This document shows positions 1-12,400 of a stretch of 64,000 nucleotides of DNA, in pieces. The notes beneath the pieces are model-generated. The model did not search any database, was not told the origin of the DNA, and was given only the letters and a program-made list of their open reading frames with translations. Source of the stretch: Gossypium raimondii (Eukaryota > Streptophyta > Magnoliopsida > Malvales > Malvaceae); NCBI RefSeq assembly GCF_025698545.1, contig NC_068569.1, forward strand, positions 4,278,001-4,342,000, in the 5' to 3' direction. The stretch's first letter is position 1. Every line of letters begins with the position of its first letter. The position numbers and the translations under genes are program-made.

Positions 1-119
1 TTGTGTGTTTACATGTCTTGCATTGAGTATGGAAGTCTTAATTTGCTGCTTGAAATACATAATAGAGGGTAGGATAGATGAATCCATCACTTACTACTCA
101 GTTGCTTTGAATATTGCAG

Positions 120-207
120 GGTTGCGCTCATAATAATCCTCCTAATTGTTGCTTATATCGTGACTGCGTTTGTTTGCAAGGGGCCCACGTTACCATCCTG
201 TGTCTAA
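120..207 (+). CDS. Last coding exon of a VAMP71-like R-SNARE (partial)
   Basis: The exon opens after a TTGCAG acceptor ending at 119 and closes at a TAA at 205-207. In the frame starting at 121 it encodes a strongly hydrophobic stretch (VALIIILLIVAYIVTAFVC) followed by a short tail, KGPTLPSCV. A membrane span placed at the extreme C-terminus with a few lumenal residues is typical of tail-anchored SNAREs. The GPTLPSC-like ending resembles what I recall of plant VAMP711/712 vacuolar and endosomal R-SNAREs, which drive fusion at the tonoplast. The longin and SNARE domains would lie upstream, outside the window. The neighbouring MATH genes support the call, because VAMP712 sits next to MATH genes in Arabidopsis (from memory). 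Another single-span protein is possible. Confidence 0.6.
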
Positions 208-1559
208 AACGAGGTCAACAGCTTGAGATTCGAACACGTTCCGCAGCCCGGTGCTTCTTTTTTCCATTTGTCTCCGTTTTTGTTTGCTTGTTTCTATTCT
301 GCTTGGGGGATATATGTGGGATGTTTCTGTTTCAATTTCCTCTGCAACGAGTCGTATTTACGTTTGTTCATTGAACTTGAAGCTGGTTGGTTTTTGTATT
401 TTGACTAAAGTGACTTGATGACTCGTATTTATTCAAGATTATAAATTTTCTTTTGGGTGAAAGTTGTTTTTGCTATATTCATTGCCACTGGTATTTAGTT
501 ATGCAAACTGCAGTTAATTGATGCTCAAGTTATTCATGCATGTTTATGGATATCACAGTCTCTTCAAATTATGCGCTTTGGTTGTTCATCCTAACCATCA
601 TAGGAACTCAACCAAAATGGCATATTCTTGAAATTGTATTCTACAATGGGACTGATATTAAGGATGTAACACCTCTTAGTCTCTCGGGGTAAATATGGCA
701 TATAACATTTATCCAGACAGACCGCCCATCAGGCTAGGGCGTTACCAAAGGATTCAAAATTTCTTGACTCAATTTTTATTTTGAAATTTGTGATAAAAGA
801 TCTACCTTTTTGTTGAAAGTCATTATTTTTCTTTCATTTTGTAACACATCCTTAAAGAAAACGATAGGAATTGTAAAAAAAAGATCTATTATCCAACATT
901 GCTCTGTTTTGGGATAATTACATAAGTTGAGAACAAAATGAATCTATAAGCCACTTGTCAAAATAGTCATGCATGGTGCAGTCCCCTTCAATTGATTCTT
1001 CTTCTATCATCAAACGCCTGAGAAAGAAAAGTAACAGAATAAGTTCATTTGAACTTAGTGAGTTCCAAAAATAGACGCAAATAATTTACAAAAATAGCAC
1101 TAATCAACAAGCATCAATAACCATAAGAAAAATAAACTTGTTTGTGAGACTTTGTCGTATAGACACAATACATCAATAATGTCATCTAAAGCTCACTAGC
1201 GGAAACACTTTGCCAATTTAAATATAGCATACAATACACAGACGTTTACTGTTCGCCAACTCATGCGTATCTCTCACAATCATGCATGTTTACAAATGAT
1301 CCTTCCTTGTGTCAGCCTTGGACCCATAATTAAGAATTTAGAATCACAAATCAGTCATATTCATATTCATATCATCCTTGTTAAGTTGAACATGTGTTCT
1401 CCTACAAGGCCGAGCCATGATCTGTCAATCCAATTTGCAATATAATTGCCTTACCAGAGGCATCACAAACAAATTTTCTTTCTATATTTTCACACATCAC
1501 AGTTTATTTGGTATTGGGCTTGTGCAACAAGGAGAGTGTTTTTACATTGGCAATGATTA
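208..1559. other. 3' UTR and repeat-like spacer, no gene seen
   Basis: About 200 bases of T-rich sequence after the stop at 207 look like 3' UTR. Beyond that I see no credible coding exon; the short ORFs lack family resemblance. Around 666 a TGTAACACC word resembles the start of LTRs such as the one at 1565, so old LTR debris is likely but not resolved. Confidence 0.5.
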
Positions 1560-2489
1560 TACTCTGTAACAACTCGATTTTTCAGTGGTATCGGAAACAG
1601 TGGTTTCGAGACTACCAAATCCGGCGAGTAAGTTCGTAAATACTATTATCTAATATTTACGAATTAAATATGGTTTTTTTTAAAAAGGTCATTAATTTGG
1701 TAATTTGTGTTTTATAATGATTTATTAAGTCAAGTGATTTTAGAATGTGAGGTATCGGGACCTAGTTTTTATAAATCGAGCCGTAAATATTTTTATAAAT
1801 ATTTACGGAGTGTCATTAAGGTAGTATTAAAGTTTCGTTGAAAAATTTTAACGTTTCGATAGCTAATTAATTAAAAGGACTTAATTAAAAGGTGTAAAAC
1901 TTGCTAATTAAAAGAATTAAGTGATTAAAAGGTTTAATTAATAAATAAGGAAGGACTTAAGGAATAAATAAACCTAAATGAAGAGTTGAGGCGGCATATG
2001 AAAGAAAAAATAATAAAATAAAGCCTTTAATGGTAAAATTGTAATTTTTTGGAAATTAAAATGAAACAAATTGAATTTAAAGATTTCTAGACAATCATCT
2101 TCTAATTTTCGGCGAAAAATAGACATAGAAGAGAGCTTAAGCTAGTTTTTCATTTTTTGCTTCATATCAAGATCTCGTAGATACTCGTGAAAAAGGAAAA
2201 ATAGTAGAATAGTTCTTAAACTACAATTACTACAATTCAATCCAGGTAAGTTCGTACTGTTAAAAAAATTAATATTTTGTATAAATTGATGAATGGTATT
2301 ATTTATTTATTCTATTTTTGGAATTGAATTATTGTTGGAATTATAATATTGAATTGGATTTTGGTTTAAATGGAACGAAATTTGAGTACATTCATATTTT
2401 GGTGTATGATTGTATTGGAAGGAAACAACGGCATTTTTCCCAAGTAAATCGGGGTTCAACATTTGTTACGAACTCTCGTGCTTTCACAA

Positions 2490-2634
2490 ACTTCTATTTA
2501 ACTCATATGAGTTTCCATTCAGGTCTATTGAGCTTCTATTTAACCCTTATTGATTTTTGTTCAGCTCTTACAAGCTTTCGTTCAACCCTTATGGGTTTCT
2601 GTTTAGCTCTCATGAGCTCCTGTTCAGCCTTCGG
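2490..2634 (+). repeat. Degenerate ~21-bp minisatellite inside the LTR
   Basis: Seven or so imperfect units of 19-22 bp follow one another, each built around a core like GTTCAGCTCTTACAAGCTTTC or GTTTAGCTCTCATGAGCTCC. They alternate in a pyrimidine-rich first half and an A/T/G second half. The array lies wholly within the LTR relic and shows no coding signal. Confidence 0.75.
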
Positions 2635-3579
2635 GCTTTTGAAAATGATGTACTCTTATCCGTAAGTCGTTCTCCGATTTGGGAAGATTCGATAAGTGAT
2701 TATGTAATTGAAATTTGAAAGACATATTGTTTGTTATTGATATTGATCTGAAATAAGTGTATTCATCGTTTGAAATTGTGATTGGCAGGAAGTTTATATT
2801 GAATGAATTTATTTAATTAATGTGTTATAGTAGGTTCGGTAAGATTTATGTTTAACCCATCGAACTTACTAAGCTTCATTAAACTTACTTGTGTTGTTTA
2901 ATGTCCTTGTAGACTTTCATGAGGTCGAAAGATTGAATCAGCACATCAAGTCACACTATCCAGCTTATTCTGGTAGGTTTTGTATGTTTAATACGGTTTA
3001 TATGTCATGTATATGGATGATATGGTTTTGACCAAAGTTTGGCTTGTGTAAATGTTAGGGATGATGTTTTGTTTATATAATCATCTTAAATGTATACATA
3101 TATATTATTTTGGATATGAAGTAAAATTGTGATGTTCGTCTAAATAATGTATGTTTTTACGTTTTTAATTGGTAGGGAACTTTAGTAGTCTAGTTAGATG
3201 GACTAAATAGGTATTTGAGTATATGTGATGATATGTTTTGTTGAAAACATGATTTTTCCTTGTTTTGAATGCTTGGTTGGAGGTTAATTTATGTGTGAAA
3301 ATGTTGTGTTTAGAATGCTACCTAAAAGGGTGAGAAAAAAGGCTTTGAAATGACCTATTTTTTCCACACGGGCGTGTGTTCCCTGCACCTAAGAAAATTT
3401 TTGAAGTTTTGCGAAAAATTCTCTGAGTTTCTAGTTTAGTCCCGATTTGTTTCTAATGTGTATTTTGGGCCTCGATGGCTCATACAATGGACTATATGAA
3501 TGATTTATGATTAGTTTAAGATATGTAGGTTAAATGATATGAAATGTTAGTATTTTATCTCAGAAGTCCGGTAATACTC

Positions 3580-4355
3580 TGTAACACCCCTAACCCGTAT
3601 CTATTGCCAGAATAGGATTATAGAGCATTACTGGAGTCTATGCCTACACGGCCTGAGTAGACCTATCCATGGGCCGGGCTGGCCGGGCCTGGAAAAAATT
3701 TTTCGGCCCGACTCTTAGGCCCGGGCCCGGGCCCGGCCCGAAATATGGGGCTAAAATTTTGCCCAGGCCCGACCCGGGAAAAAAATAATAAGCTAGAGCC
3801 CGGCCCGGCCCGGCTCGATTTTTAATAAACACAAAAAAATTAAATAAAAATATTTTTAAAGTATTTTAAAATTAAAAAATAAAAATAAAAAATATATATT
3901 TATTATATTCGGGCCGGGCTCGGGCCAAAAAAGTTGAGCCCGAGCCCTGCCCATTTTTTAAACGGGCCTCGTTTTTTGCCCAAGCCCATATTTTGGGCCT
4001 ATATTTTTACCCGAACCCTCCCATATTTCGAGCGGACCGTCGGGCCGGGCCGGGCCGCTCGGCCCGTGGACAGGTCTAGGCCTGAGACACGAGCGTGCCT
4101 CTTGACCATATGAGCTTTGCAGTGTTGAAATTTTTGAATAATTTTGAAAAATTCTCTTAGTTTCCGATATAGTCCCGAATTATTTCTAATATGTATTTTG
4201 GGTCCCGATGGCTTATATAAGGGACAATATGTTTAATTTCAATTGGTTTCGAACATGAATGTTATATTATATGAAATATTTGTTTATTGATTTGTAAACT
4301 CCGGTAATGATATGTAACCATGTTCTGGCGACGGATACGGGTTAGGGGTGTTACA
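3580..4355. mobile_element. Inner LTR-like unit with 22-bp inverted ends
   Basis: The unit begins TGTAACACCCCTAACCCG and ends with the exact inverse complement of its first 22 bases. It is preceded by TACTC (3575-3579) and followed by TACTC (4356-4360). Without the MITE and its duplicated target it is about 347 bp. Its right part (4129-4319) is related to the sequence just to its left (3399-3587), so it belongs to the same family as the surrounding LTR. It could be a small solo LTR nested in a larger one, or a rearranged LTR end. It has no coding content. Confidence 0.5.
3658..4078. mobile_element. 421-bp hAT-like MITE, GC-rich
   Basis: The element has inverted ends (TAGACCTATCCATGGGCCGG at the left, and CGGCCCGTGGACAGGTCTA at the right) and is flanked by a perfect 8-bp duplication, GGCCTGAG, at 3650-3657 and 4079-4086. 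An 8-bp target duplication with such ends points to the hAT superfamily. The termini are runs of GGGCC/GGCCC words and the middle is A+T-rich. It encodes no transposase and is non-autonomous. It inserted into the LTR relic and is therefore younger than it. The Gly/Pro-rich ORF that can be read through it is a by-product of the GGCCC repeats. Confidence 0.85.
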
Positions 4356-4360
4356 TACTC

Positions 4361-6015
4361 ACACATTCAACACTGATTTATTTCACACGCGTCCAGACAC
4401 AACACATCGACTCATTTGCAGTAGAGACAACTTACCGTACATAAACCACATATCATGGAAGTGTCATAACTCAAAGGAAGCAAGAAGGAGCTCACTAGTA
4501 AACTTCAAAATAGAATTTACTCTACTGGTCCTTTTCCTCGATTGATTATACTTTCACTAGCTTCTTAACCAATAAGCTAGTACTTAACAAGGGCGTTTTG
4601 ACTAGCTACTAGAACCTCATTCATCTTCTCTAATGAAAACAACTTAAAAATTTCCAGAGACTAAAAAAAGACGCAGAAAAAAACAAATGTGAAACATGCC
4701 AGCTATTGGCATCCTTATATAACACAGACAGCGAGGACAAAGCTTAAAGGAAGGGTCAAAAAATCCCACTATAGCCCTTGAAACCCGGTAATAGACTTGC
4801 CTAAAATTTTGAAACCTTATCATCTACCAAACATAACTACTACCACTAATCAACTTAGTGAGTAATGAAATATTGCTTGCACACTAAAACATGTCAACTA
4901 AACAAATCATTCAGTTACTTAAACACATCAAGCTGTCATCTACAGTACTCTAGTTCAATTCTAACTAGGTCTCTACTAAACTCTAACAATACTCACTAAG
5001 CCGTCGTTTTCATGAAAAACAAATCTATTTATCTATGAACTAACAAGTTTGCCCAAAGTATCTGGGGTTGACGAATTGTCTCACAAAAGAGTCTGTCAAC
5101 CCAAGAATTCGTCAAGTGACATATTCTAACGAGGCATTTTGCAAATGGGCGTACTATCGAATCTACGCAATACACCATTTAGACACTTAACGGATAATTC
5201 ACCAATCTCATCATTTGAACAAAGAACTTGATTCTCCAACATAACAAAAAAAAAATGTAAAACCAAGAATCATAAATCAAATTCAAAGCATGGCATAACC
5301 ATTAACGTGAGCGTTGAAACCATATAATTTGAATGCATCCACAAGTCCATGTTGCTTGTGCTTGATAATTTCAACTCAAGAAGTTTTCAAACTAAACTAT
5401 TTTACCAAAGTTATAGATTGTTGTTATTCAACTGTCTCTTGATCACATCAAATCCTTTTAATCCCAAAATACCAATATAAGCATCTACACAAACAAGAGG
5501 CAACAAATTTTGTTTGTGAGGGAAAACCTTCGGTCATCTCTGCCCTGTCATTATTCAGTGTAATAATAACTAGGGTAAACTATTAAGATGGTTATTCAAT
5601 TTAAAAAATAACCAGGGTAAATGAATTGCGTACCAAACCAAGTGAATCGAATATCCTAGCCACCTTTTTTGCCTTACCGAGCAAACCCATCTAATTACTT
5701 GTATAATAGATTATATAAGAGTTAATATATATCAAGATACTTCAACTTTTTACTTTTTGCCACATGTCAAAATATAAGGTTGTCACATGGTATGTTATTG
5801 GTTGTCAGAAACACTTCAACATATTTGAATGGTATTAGTTAATTGCCTAAAGAAAAAAACTAAATTTACATATAATTTTTAAGTCCAGATAATAAGTGTA
5901 AAATACTAAGTATAATATGCCAAGTTCACGGAGATATATATGTATATTAAGCCATTACATGATAGACGATACTGAGGTGTTGGGGTTGGGGCCTCGACAG
6001 TTCCTTGAAATGATG
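4361..6015. other. Repeat-like spacer without a recognisable gene
   Basis: The sequence is moderately AT-rich and has no exon-like ORF. Words such as CTCACTAG and ACTTAGTGAG recur here and in 1040-1200, on the other side of the LTR relic. The two flanks may therefore be halves of one older repeat split by that insertion. I cannot classify it further. Confidence 0.45.
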
Positions 6016-6029
6016 ATGTGAGGAGACAG

Positions 6030-6429
6030 CGTTGCCCAAATGGATGGGTCACGTGTAACTCGACTAAGGCCCCATTCAAGATGGGCCCAAACGGAGGTGC
6101 ACACATCCTAGGCCCAGTCGGACTAAGTAGTCAACCGAATAAACGATGTGGAAACGACATGAGGAAACTATCGGCTGCAGTGGATCATGATGAGATCAAT
6201 ATTCACAAAAATCGCACTGGAAGGTGCAGGGTAAGGACGGTGCGCCCTCTTTGTCCCCGACCCGAAGAGTATTCCTCCCCCTTACCCTCTCCGTTCCTTT
6301 CTCTCTCTAAAAACAGAGCTCAAAAGCAAAACAAGGAACATAATTTTTTTTTTGTTATTAAAACCAGCCTTCGCGAGGGAGATAGAAAACCCCAAACAAA
6401 AATATAAAGAAAAAAGGAGAGCGGGGACA
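6030..6429 (+). promoter_or_regulatory. Promoter and 5' UTR of MATH gene copy A
   Basis: This stretch is duplicated upstream of copy B (about 15105-15463), which marks it as part of the duplicated unit and probably regulatory. It contains a G-box CACGTG at 6050-6055 and several GGCCCA/TGGGCC words (near 6083 and 6109) of the kind bound by TCP factors. A CT-rich stretch near 6290-6310 is typical of plant 5' leaders. The start site was not determined. Confidence 0.5.
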
Positions 6430-9400
6430 ATGAAGCAGAGCTCATCTGAAGCAGTCTCCTCATCGTCTTCTTCCTCTACGCCCAGCGGACCTGACCAATC
6501 ACAGCCCGCTACCTCAGCATCAGTACCTGAAAACCACCACAACCACAGCAATAGCAAACCCTTGGCATCGATAACGGCGGCGGATGACTTAGCTGGTGCG
6601 GTGTCGAGAGACGGCAGCGGCGGGGCCCAGGAAATGGTGACCGTCGATCGACGAGGAGAATACTCGGCGGTCTGCAGATGGACGATTAATAATTTCTCGA
6701 GAATCAAAGCTAGGGCACTATGGAGCAAGTACTTCGAGGTAGGCGGTTACGATTGCCGTTTATTGGTGTATCCAAAAGGGGACTCCCAGGCTTTGCCGGG
6801 TTACATATCCATTTATCTCCAAATCATGGACCCGCGGGGTACATCATCGTCTAAATGGGACTGCTTCGCCAGCTACCGCTTAACCATCGTCAATCTAATC
6901 GACGATTCCAAAAGCATTCACCGTGATTCATGGCATCGTTTCTCAAGCAAGAAGAAATCTCACGGTTGGTGTGATTTCACGCCTTCTTCTACTGTTTTCG
7001 ATCCCAAGTCAGGTTATCTCTTCAATAACGACGCCGTTTTGATTACCGCCGATATCTTAATCTTGAATGAATCCGTTAATTTCACACGTGATAATAATGA
7101 TGTTCAATCCTCATTGTCTTCTATGATTTCGTCTTCCGTCGTTGCCATTCCCGTTTCTGATGTTTTGAGTGGCAAATTCACTTGGAAAGTGCATAATTTT
7201 AGTTTGTTTAAGGAGATGATTAAGACACAGAAGATAATGAGCCCGGTTTTCCCAGCCGGGGAGTGTAACTTGAGGATTAGTGTGTATCAAAGCTCGGTTA
7301 ACGGGCAAGAGTACTTGTCTATGTGTTTGGAGAGTAAGGATACGGATAAAATGGCTGCTTCCGATAGGAGTTGTTGGTGTTTATTTAGAATGTCAGTGCT
7401 GAATCAGAAGCCAGGGTCGAATCATATGCACAGAGACTCGTATGGGAGGTTTGCTGCGGATAATAAGAGTGGGGATAATACCAGTTTGGGATGGAATGAC
7501 TACGTGAAGATGTCGGATTTTGTTGGGCAGGAGTTGGGGTTTTTGGTGGATGATACTGCTGTATTTAGTACTTCATTTCATGTGATCAAGGAGTTTAGTA
7601 GTTTCTCCAAAAATGTAGGGTTGATAGCAGGGAGGACAGGGAGTGGAGCAAGGAAGTCTGACACGTATATGGGGAAATTCACTTGGAAGATTGAGAATTT
7701 TACAAGGTTGAAGGATCTGTTAAAGAAGAGGAAGATTACAGGTCTTTGCATCAAGAGCAGGAGATTTCAGATTGGAAATCGAGATTGTCGTCTGATTGTT
7801 TATCCTCGAGGTAATGCGAGAATCATTTTAAATTCTTTAGTAGTGAATTGGATTTTGTGCTCATTTTTCTACAGACAAATGGAGTCTGCTATTTTAAGTT
7901 TAAGGAAGTGATTAGTCTTGCAATTTGCATTTTTTAAAATTATTATTGGATTGAACTACGAGATGGTTGCATGCTTATGGTAATTGTCCACCACTAAGAT
8001 TTTCATTTTAAGTCCAATTAGTAATTTGTTAGCTTAAGGCTCCATGATAATTTCATATTTAACTTGTTTGAAAACGTTTTGGCTTTATTTGCACCTTGCT
8101 TAGGTTTCCCTTAGGGTAGGGTGACAGATTTTCTAGCTGTCATTTGCTTCTTTTGTTTTGCCTCCAGAGACAGGTATATTCAACCCTTGTAATCTATTTT
8201 GTCGTCAGTCCTATTATCTTTTCATGTAAAACAAGGTGGCTTCTGTCGGAAAGTGAACTGATTGAATTTTTCTATGGGCTTGATGGTATCAGGGCAGTCT
8301 CAGCCACCGTGCCACCTGTCTGTGTTTCTTGAGGTTACTGATTCACGAAATACTTCCAGTGACTGGAGCTGTTTTGTAAGTCATCGGCTGTCAGTTGTGA
8401 ACCAAAAGCTGGAGGAGAAGTCAGTTACCAAAGAATCTCAGAATCGCTACTCTAAAGCTGCGAAAGACTGGGGTTGGCGTGAATTTGTGACGCTCACCAG
8501 CCTCTTTGATCAGGATTCTGGTTTCCTTGTTCAGGATACTGTTGTATTCTCTGCAGAGGTTCTTATTCTGAAAGAGACATCGATAATGCAAGATTTTAGT
8601 GATCAGGATTCTGAGTTAGTAAATGCTGTTCCTCAGATAGAAAGGGTTGGAAAGAGAAGTGCATTCACATGGAAGGTGGAGAATTTCTTATCTTTCAAGG
8701 AAATCATGGAAACCCGCAAGATTTTTAGCAAATTTTTTCAAGCTGGTGGATGTGAGCTTCGAATTGGTGGGTAATTGTCTCCTGTTAACTCTCCATTTAG
8801 AATGCCCTTGTAGTTGGCTCTCTTGATTAATTGGTTGTTTCTAATGATGCAGGTGTGTATGAGTCCTTTGATACCATTTGTATATACTTGGAGAGCGACC
8901 ATTCAGTTGGTAATGACCTGGACAAAAATTTCTGGGTTAAATACAGAATGGCTGTAGTGAATCAAAAGAACCCAGCCAAGACCGTCTGGAAGGAATCTTC
9001 GATTTGTACAAAGACATGGAATAATTCTGTTTTGCAATTCATGAAGGTATCAGATATGTTAGAAGCAGATGCAGGGTATCTTGTGCGAGACACTGTTGTT
9101 TTTGTTTGTGAAATACTGGATTGCTGCCCTTGGTTTGAGTTTTCGGACCTTGAGGTTAGTCCTTTTTCGATCTCTTCCTTTCATGTGTTGTTTGAAATTC
9201 GCGAAGATGAATTTTCTCTATATTATATTTTCCGATTCAGAGTCAATCCTTCTGGGCTTTCCATTTATATGAAACTTGCTTTCTATTACAAAGGAGTTTT
9301 GGTACAGGAAAGGGCATTTCTGCTGCCTGCCCTATTAAAGTTTTTATCAGTTTGCCCTCAATTTTGTGTACCCAATTTTGACCAGATTCCTTTAAATCAC

Positions 9401-12400
9401 TCTTTCATGCGATGTTCATTACGTTCCCAAACTGACTACTTTGACAAAAGGGACGGGGCTAGTAAAAGCCAATATATGTGTACGCATAATATCTTTGTAT
9501 TTCCTGGATGGAATGGCATTATTTTCTTAATACGTTTCTAGTTAACTAATATCATCATTTTGATGTTTTGTTTTCTCTACTTTTGCCAGGTTTTGGCTTC
9601 TGAAGATGACCAGGATGCTCTAACAACTGATCCTGATGAACTCATTGATTCTGAAGACAGTGAAGGAATAAGTGGGGACGAAGAAGATATCTTTAGAAAC
9701 CTTCTTTCCCAAGCTGGATTTCACCTTACCTATGGAGATAATCCATCGCAGCCACAGGTCACGTTGCGGGAGAAGCTTCTCATGGATGCTGGGGCAATTG
9801 CTGGTTTTCTGACTGGACTTCGTGTTTACCTGGATGACCCAGCCAAAGTGAAACGTTTGTTGCTTCCAACTAAGCTCTCTGGTAGTGGTAATGGAAAGAA
9901 GGTTTCGAAGGCTGACGAATCTTCACCGAGTTTGATGAATTTGCTAATGGGGGTCAAAGTTTTGCAGCAGGCAATTGTTGATCTTCTCTTGGATATTATG
10001 GTGGAATGTTGCCAACCCTCAGGAGTAGCACATGGTGATTGTTCAGATGCAAACTCTAAACCTTCTTCCGATGGTGGGGAAGCTGCTAGCCCACTGGACT
10101 GTGATCAGGAAAACGGCACCGTGGCATCTGCTCAATTTCCTACGAACGAAAGGTTGGATTCTTGTGTTGATGATGGTAGCACTGCCTCTGCCGTGCAAAG
10201 CTCTGACATGAATGGGATTGATATCTCTGGAAAAGCTATCCCTGGACTGCCTATTTCTCCACCAGAGACTTCTGCTGGGGGTTCTTTGGAGAATTCCTCA
10301 CTTTGCTCAAAGGTATAATAATTCATAAATATAGTTGAACTGACTTGATTACTAATCATGCATTAACTTCTTGAACTAATCAAATTTCCAGACCAAGTGG
10401 CCTGAGCAGTCTGAGGAGCTTTTAGGGTTGATTATCAACTCATTGAGAGCCTTAGATGGAGCTGTTCCACACGGATGTCCAGAGCCAAGGAGGAGGCCCC
10501 AGTCTGCACAAAAGATTACTCTCGTATTGGACAAAGCTCCTAAGCATCTGCAACCTGATCTAGTTGCATTGGTGCCTAAATTGGTAGAGCATTCAGAGCA
10601 TCCACTGGCTGCTTATGCACTACTGGAACGACTTCAAAAGCCAGATGCAGAGCCTGCATTTCGAATACCTGTAAGATAGTCTTTGTTCGGGACTTGGATT
10701 TCTTTTACTTATATGGTATATTTGGGATGTCAATAGGTTGTGCTTTTGTAGAATTGAGGAGTTTCTGAACATTGGCTCAAACTTGAATGCAACTCCTTTC
10801 TTTCCCTAATTTGTTGTTTTTTTGGTTATAAATTCAGTACCTAATCATCAGTTTGTAAATTAATGATTCTTCTATTTCAGGTATTTGGAGCTCTCAGTCA
10901 ACTAGAATGTGGCAGTGAAGTGTGGGAACGTGTCTTATTTCAATGTTTTGAGCTTCTGACAGATTCAAATGATGAACCTCTGGTTGCGACAATAGATTTC
11001 ATCTTTAAAGCTGCATTCCAATGCCAACATCTTCCAGAAGCAGTATGATATACTTTCTCGTATCGATGTTGTATTCTGCATATTAGCATTATTCCGTGAA
11101 GCAGATATAATTCCTTTTTTTTCTCTTATGTAGGTTAGATCCGTTCGTGTTAGGCTAAAACGTTTGGGCTCTGAGGTGTCACCTTGTGTTCTTGATTTTT
11201 TATGTAAACTTGTAAATAGTTGGGGAGATGTTGCCGAGGCCATACTAAGAGATATTAATTGTGATGGTGATTTAGTTGAAAATGTCTCGGGTGTGGCTTC
11301 TGCGCTCTTCTTGTTTGGTGAAAATGGAGCCACTTCTGAAAGACCGCATGCAGTGGATGAGCAGGCTTTTTGTGCTACTCATCATTTTTCTGACATTTAT
11401 ATCCTGATTGAGATGCTATCTATACCTTGCCTAGCTGTTGAAGCTTCTCAGATGTTTGAGAGAGCTGTGGCTGGAGGAGCCATTGTAGCTCAGTCTGTAG
11501 CCTCGGTCTTGAAAAGGCGTCTAGCTCAGAGGTTGAGTCTTAATTCCAAATATGCTGCTGAAAGCTTTCAGGTTGCTGATGCTGTAATAGAGGGAGAAGC
11601 CAGTGAGCAGCTTAGAGCTCAACGGGATGATTTCACTTCTGTTCTGAGTCTTGCCGAGACCTTGGCACTTTCTAGAGATCTTCGTGTCAGGGACTTTGTG
11701 AAAATGCTTTATACAATATTATTTAAGTGGTATGTAGATGAGTCCTACCGAATGAGGATGCTAAAAAGACTTGTTGATCATGCAACCAGTACTACTGAAA
11801 GTAGTAGCGAAGTAGACTTAGATTTGGATATTCTTGTTATTTTGGTTTCCGAGGTGCAAGAATTTGTCAGACCTGTCCTAAGCATGATGCGGGAAGTTGC
11901 TGAGCTTGCAAATGTTGATCGGGCAGCTCTTTGGCACCAGTTATGTGCTAGTGAAGATGCAATTATCCGCACACGTGAAGAGAGAAAGGTCGAAATGTCA
12001 AATATGGTCAAGGAAAAAGCTGCTTTATCCCAGAAATTAAGTGAATCTGAGGCTGCAAATCATCGGCTAAAGGTGTGTTTCTTAAACTAATGATAATGTT
12101 CAGTTCAGGGACTCCTCTCGCATATAAAATCTTTTCTGGAAATTTTTAGAATTAACACATTTTAAAATTGACAGTCTGAAATGAGGGCTGAGATGGATCG
12201 CTTTGCTCGGGAAAAGAAGGAACTTTCTGAACAAATACAGGAGGTTGAGAGTCAACTTGAGTGGCTTCGTTTAGAGAGAGATGATGAAATTGCAAAATTA
12301 ACTAATGAGAAAAAAGCACTTCAGGATCGTCTTCATGATGCAGAAGCTCAGCTCTCTCAGTTAAAGTCTCGGAAACGAGATGAGTTGAAGGTACTTTTGA

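Larger units (their letters stand above)
1565..4355. mobile_element. Gypsy-like LTR relic (solo or composite LTR), non-coding
   Basis: The block starts TGTAACAACTCG and ends GGGTGTTACA. TACTC lies directly before it (1560-1564) and directly after it (4356-4360), as expected for a 5-bp LTR-retrotransposon target duplication. No gag, pol or integrase similarity is visible, so it is a fossil consisting of LTR sequence only. A GC-rich CACACGGGCGTGTG word near 3366 recalls large gypsy LTRs of Malvaceae. Inside it are a ~21-bp minisatellite, a second LTR-like unit (3580-4355) and a hAT-like MITE (3658-4078). The two related internal stretches (about 3399-3587 and 4129-4319) have diverged clearly, so the LTR material is not very young. 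Family assignment is inference. Confidence 0.65.

Noticed and set aside
666-740. Possible LTR end beginning TGTAACACC
   Set aside because: The word resembles the LTR starts at 1565 and 3580, but I could not find a matching second end or target duplication.
3644-3832. Minus-strand Gly/Pro/Ala-rich ORF of 62 residues
   Set aside because: It is produced by the GGGCC/GGCCC repeats at the end of the hAT-like MITE and has no gene-like context.
6282-6728. Minus-strand 148-residue ORF over the start of MATH copy A
   Set aside because: It is antisense to exon 1, recurs antisense in copy B with frame differences, and resembles no family.
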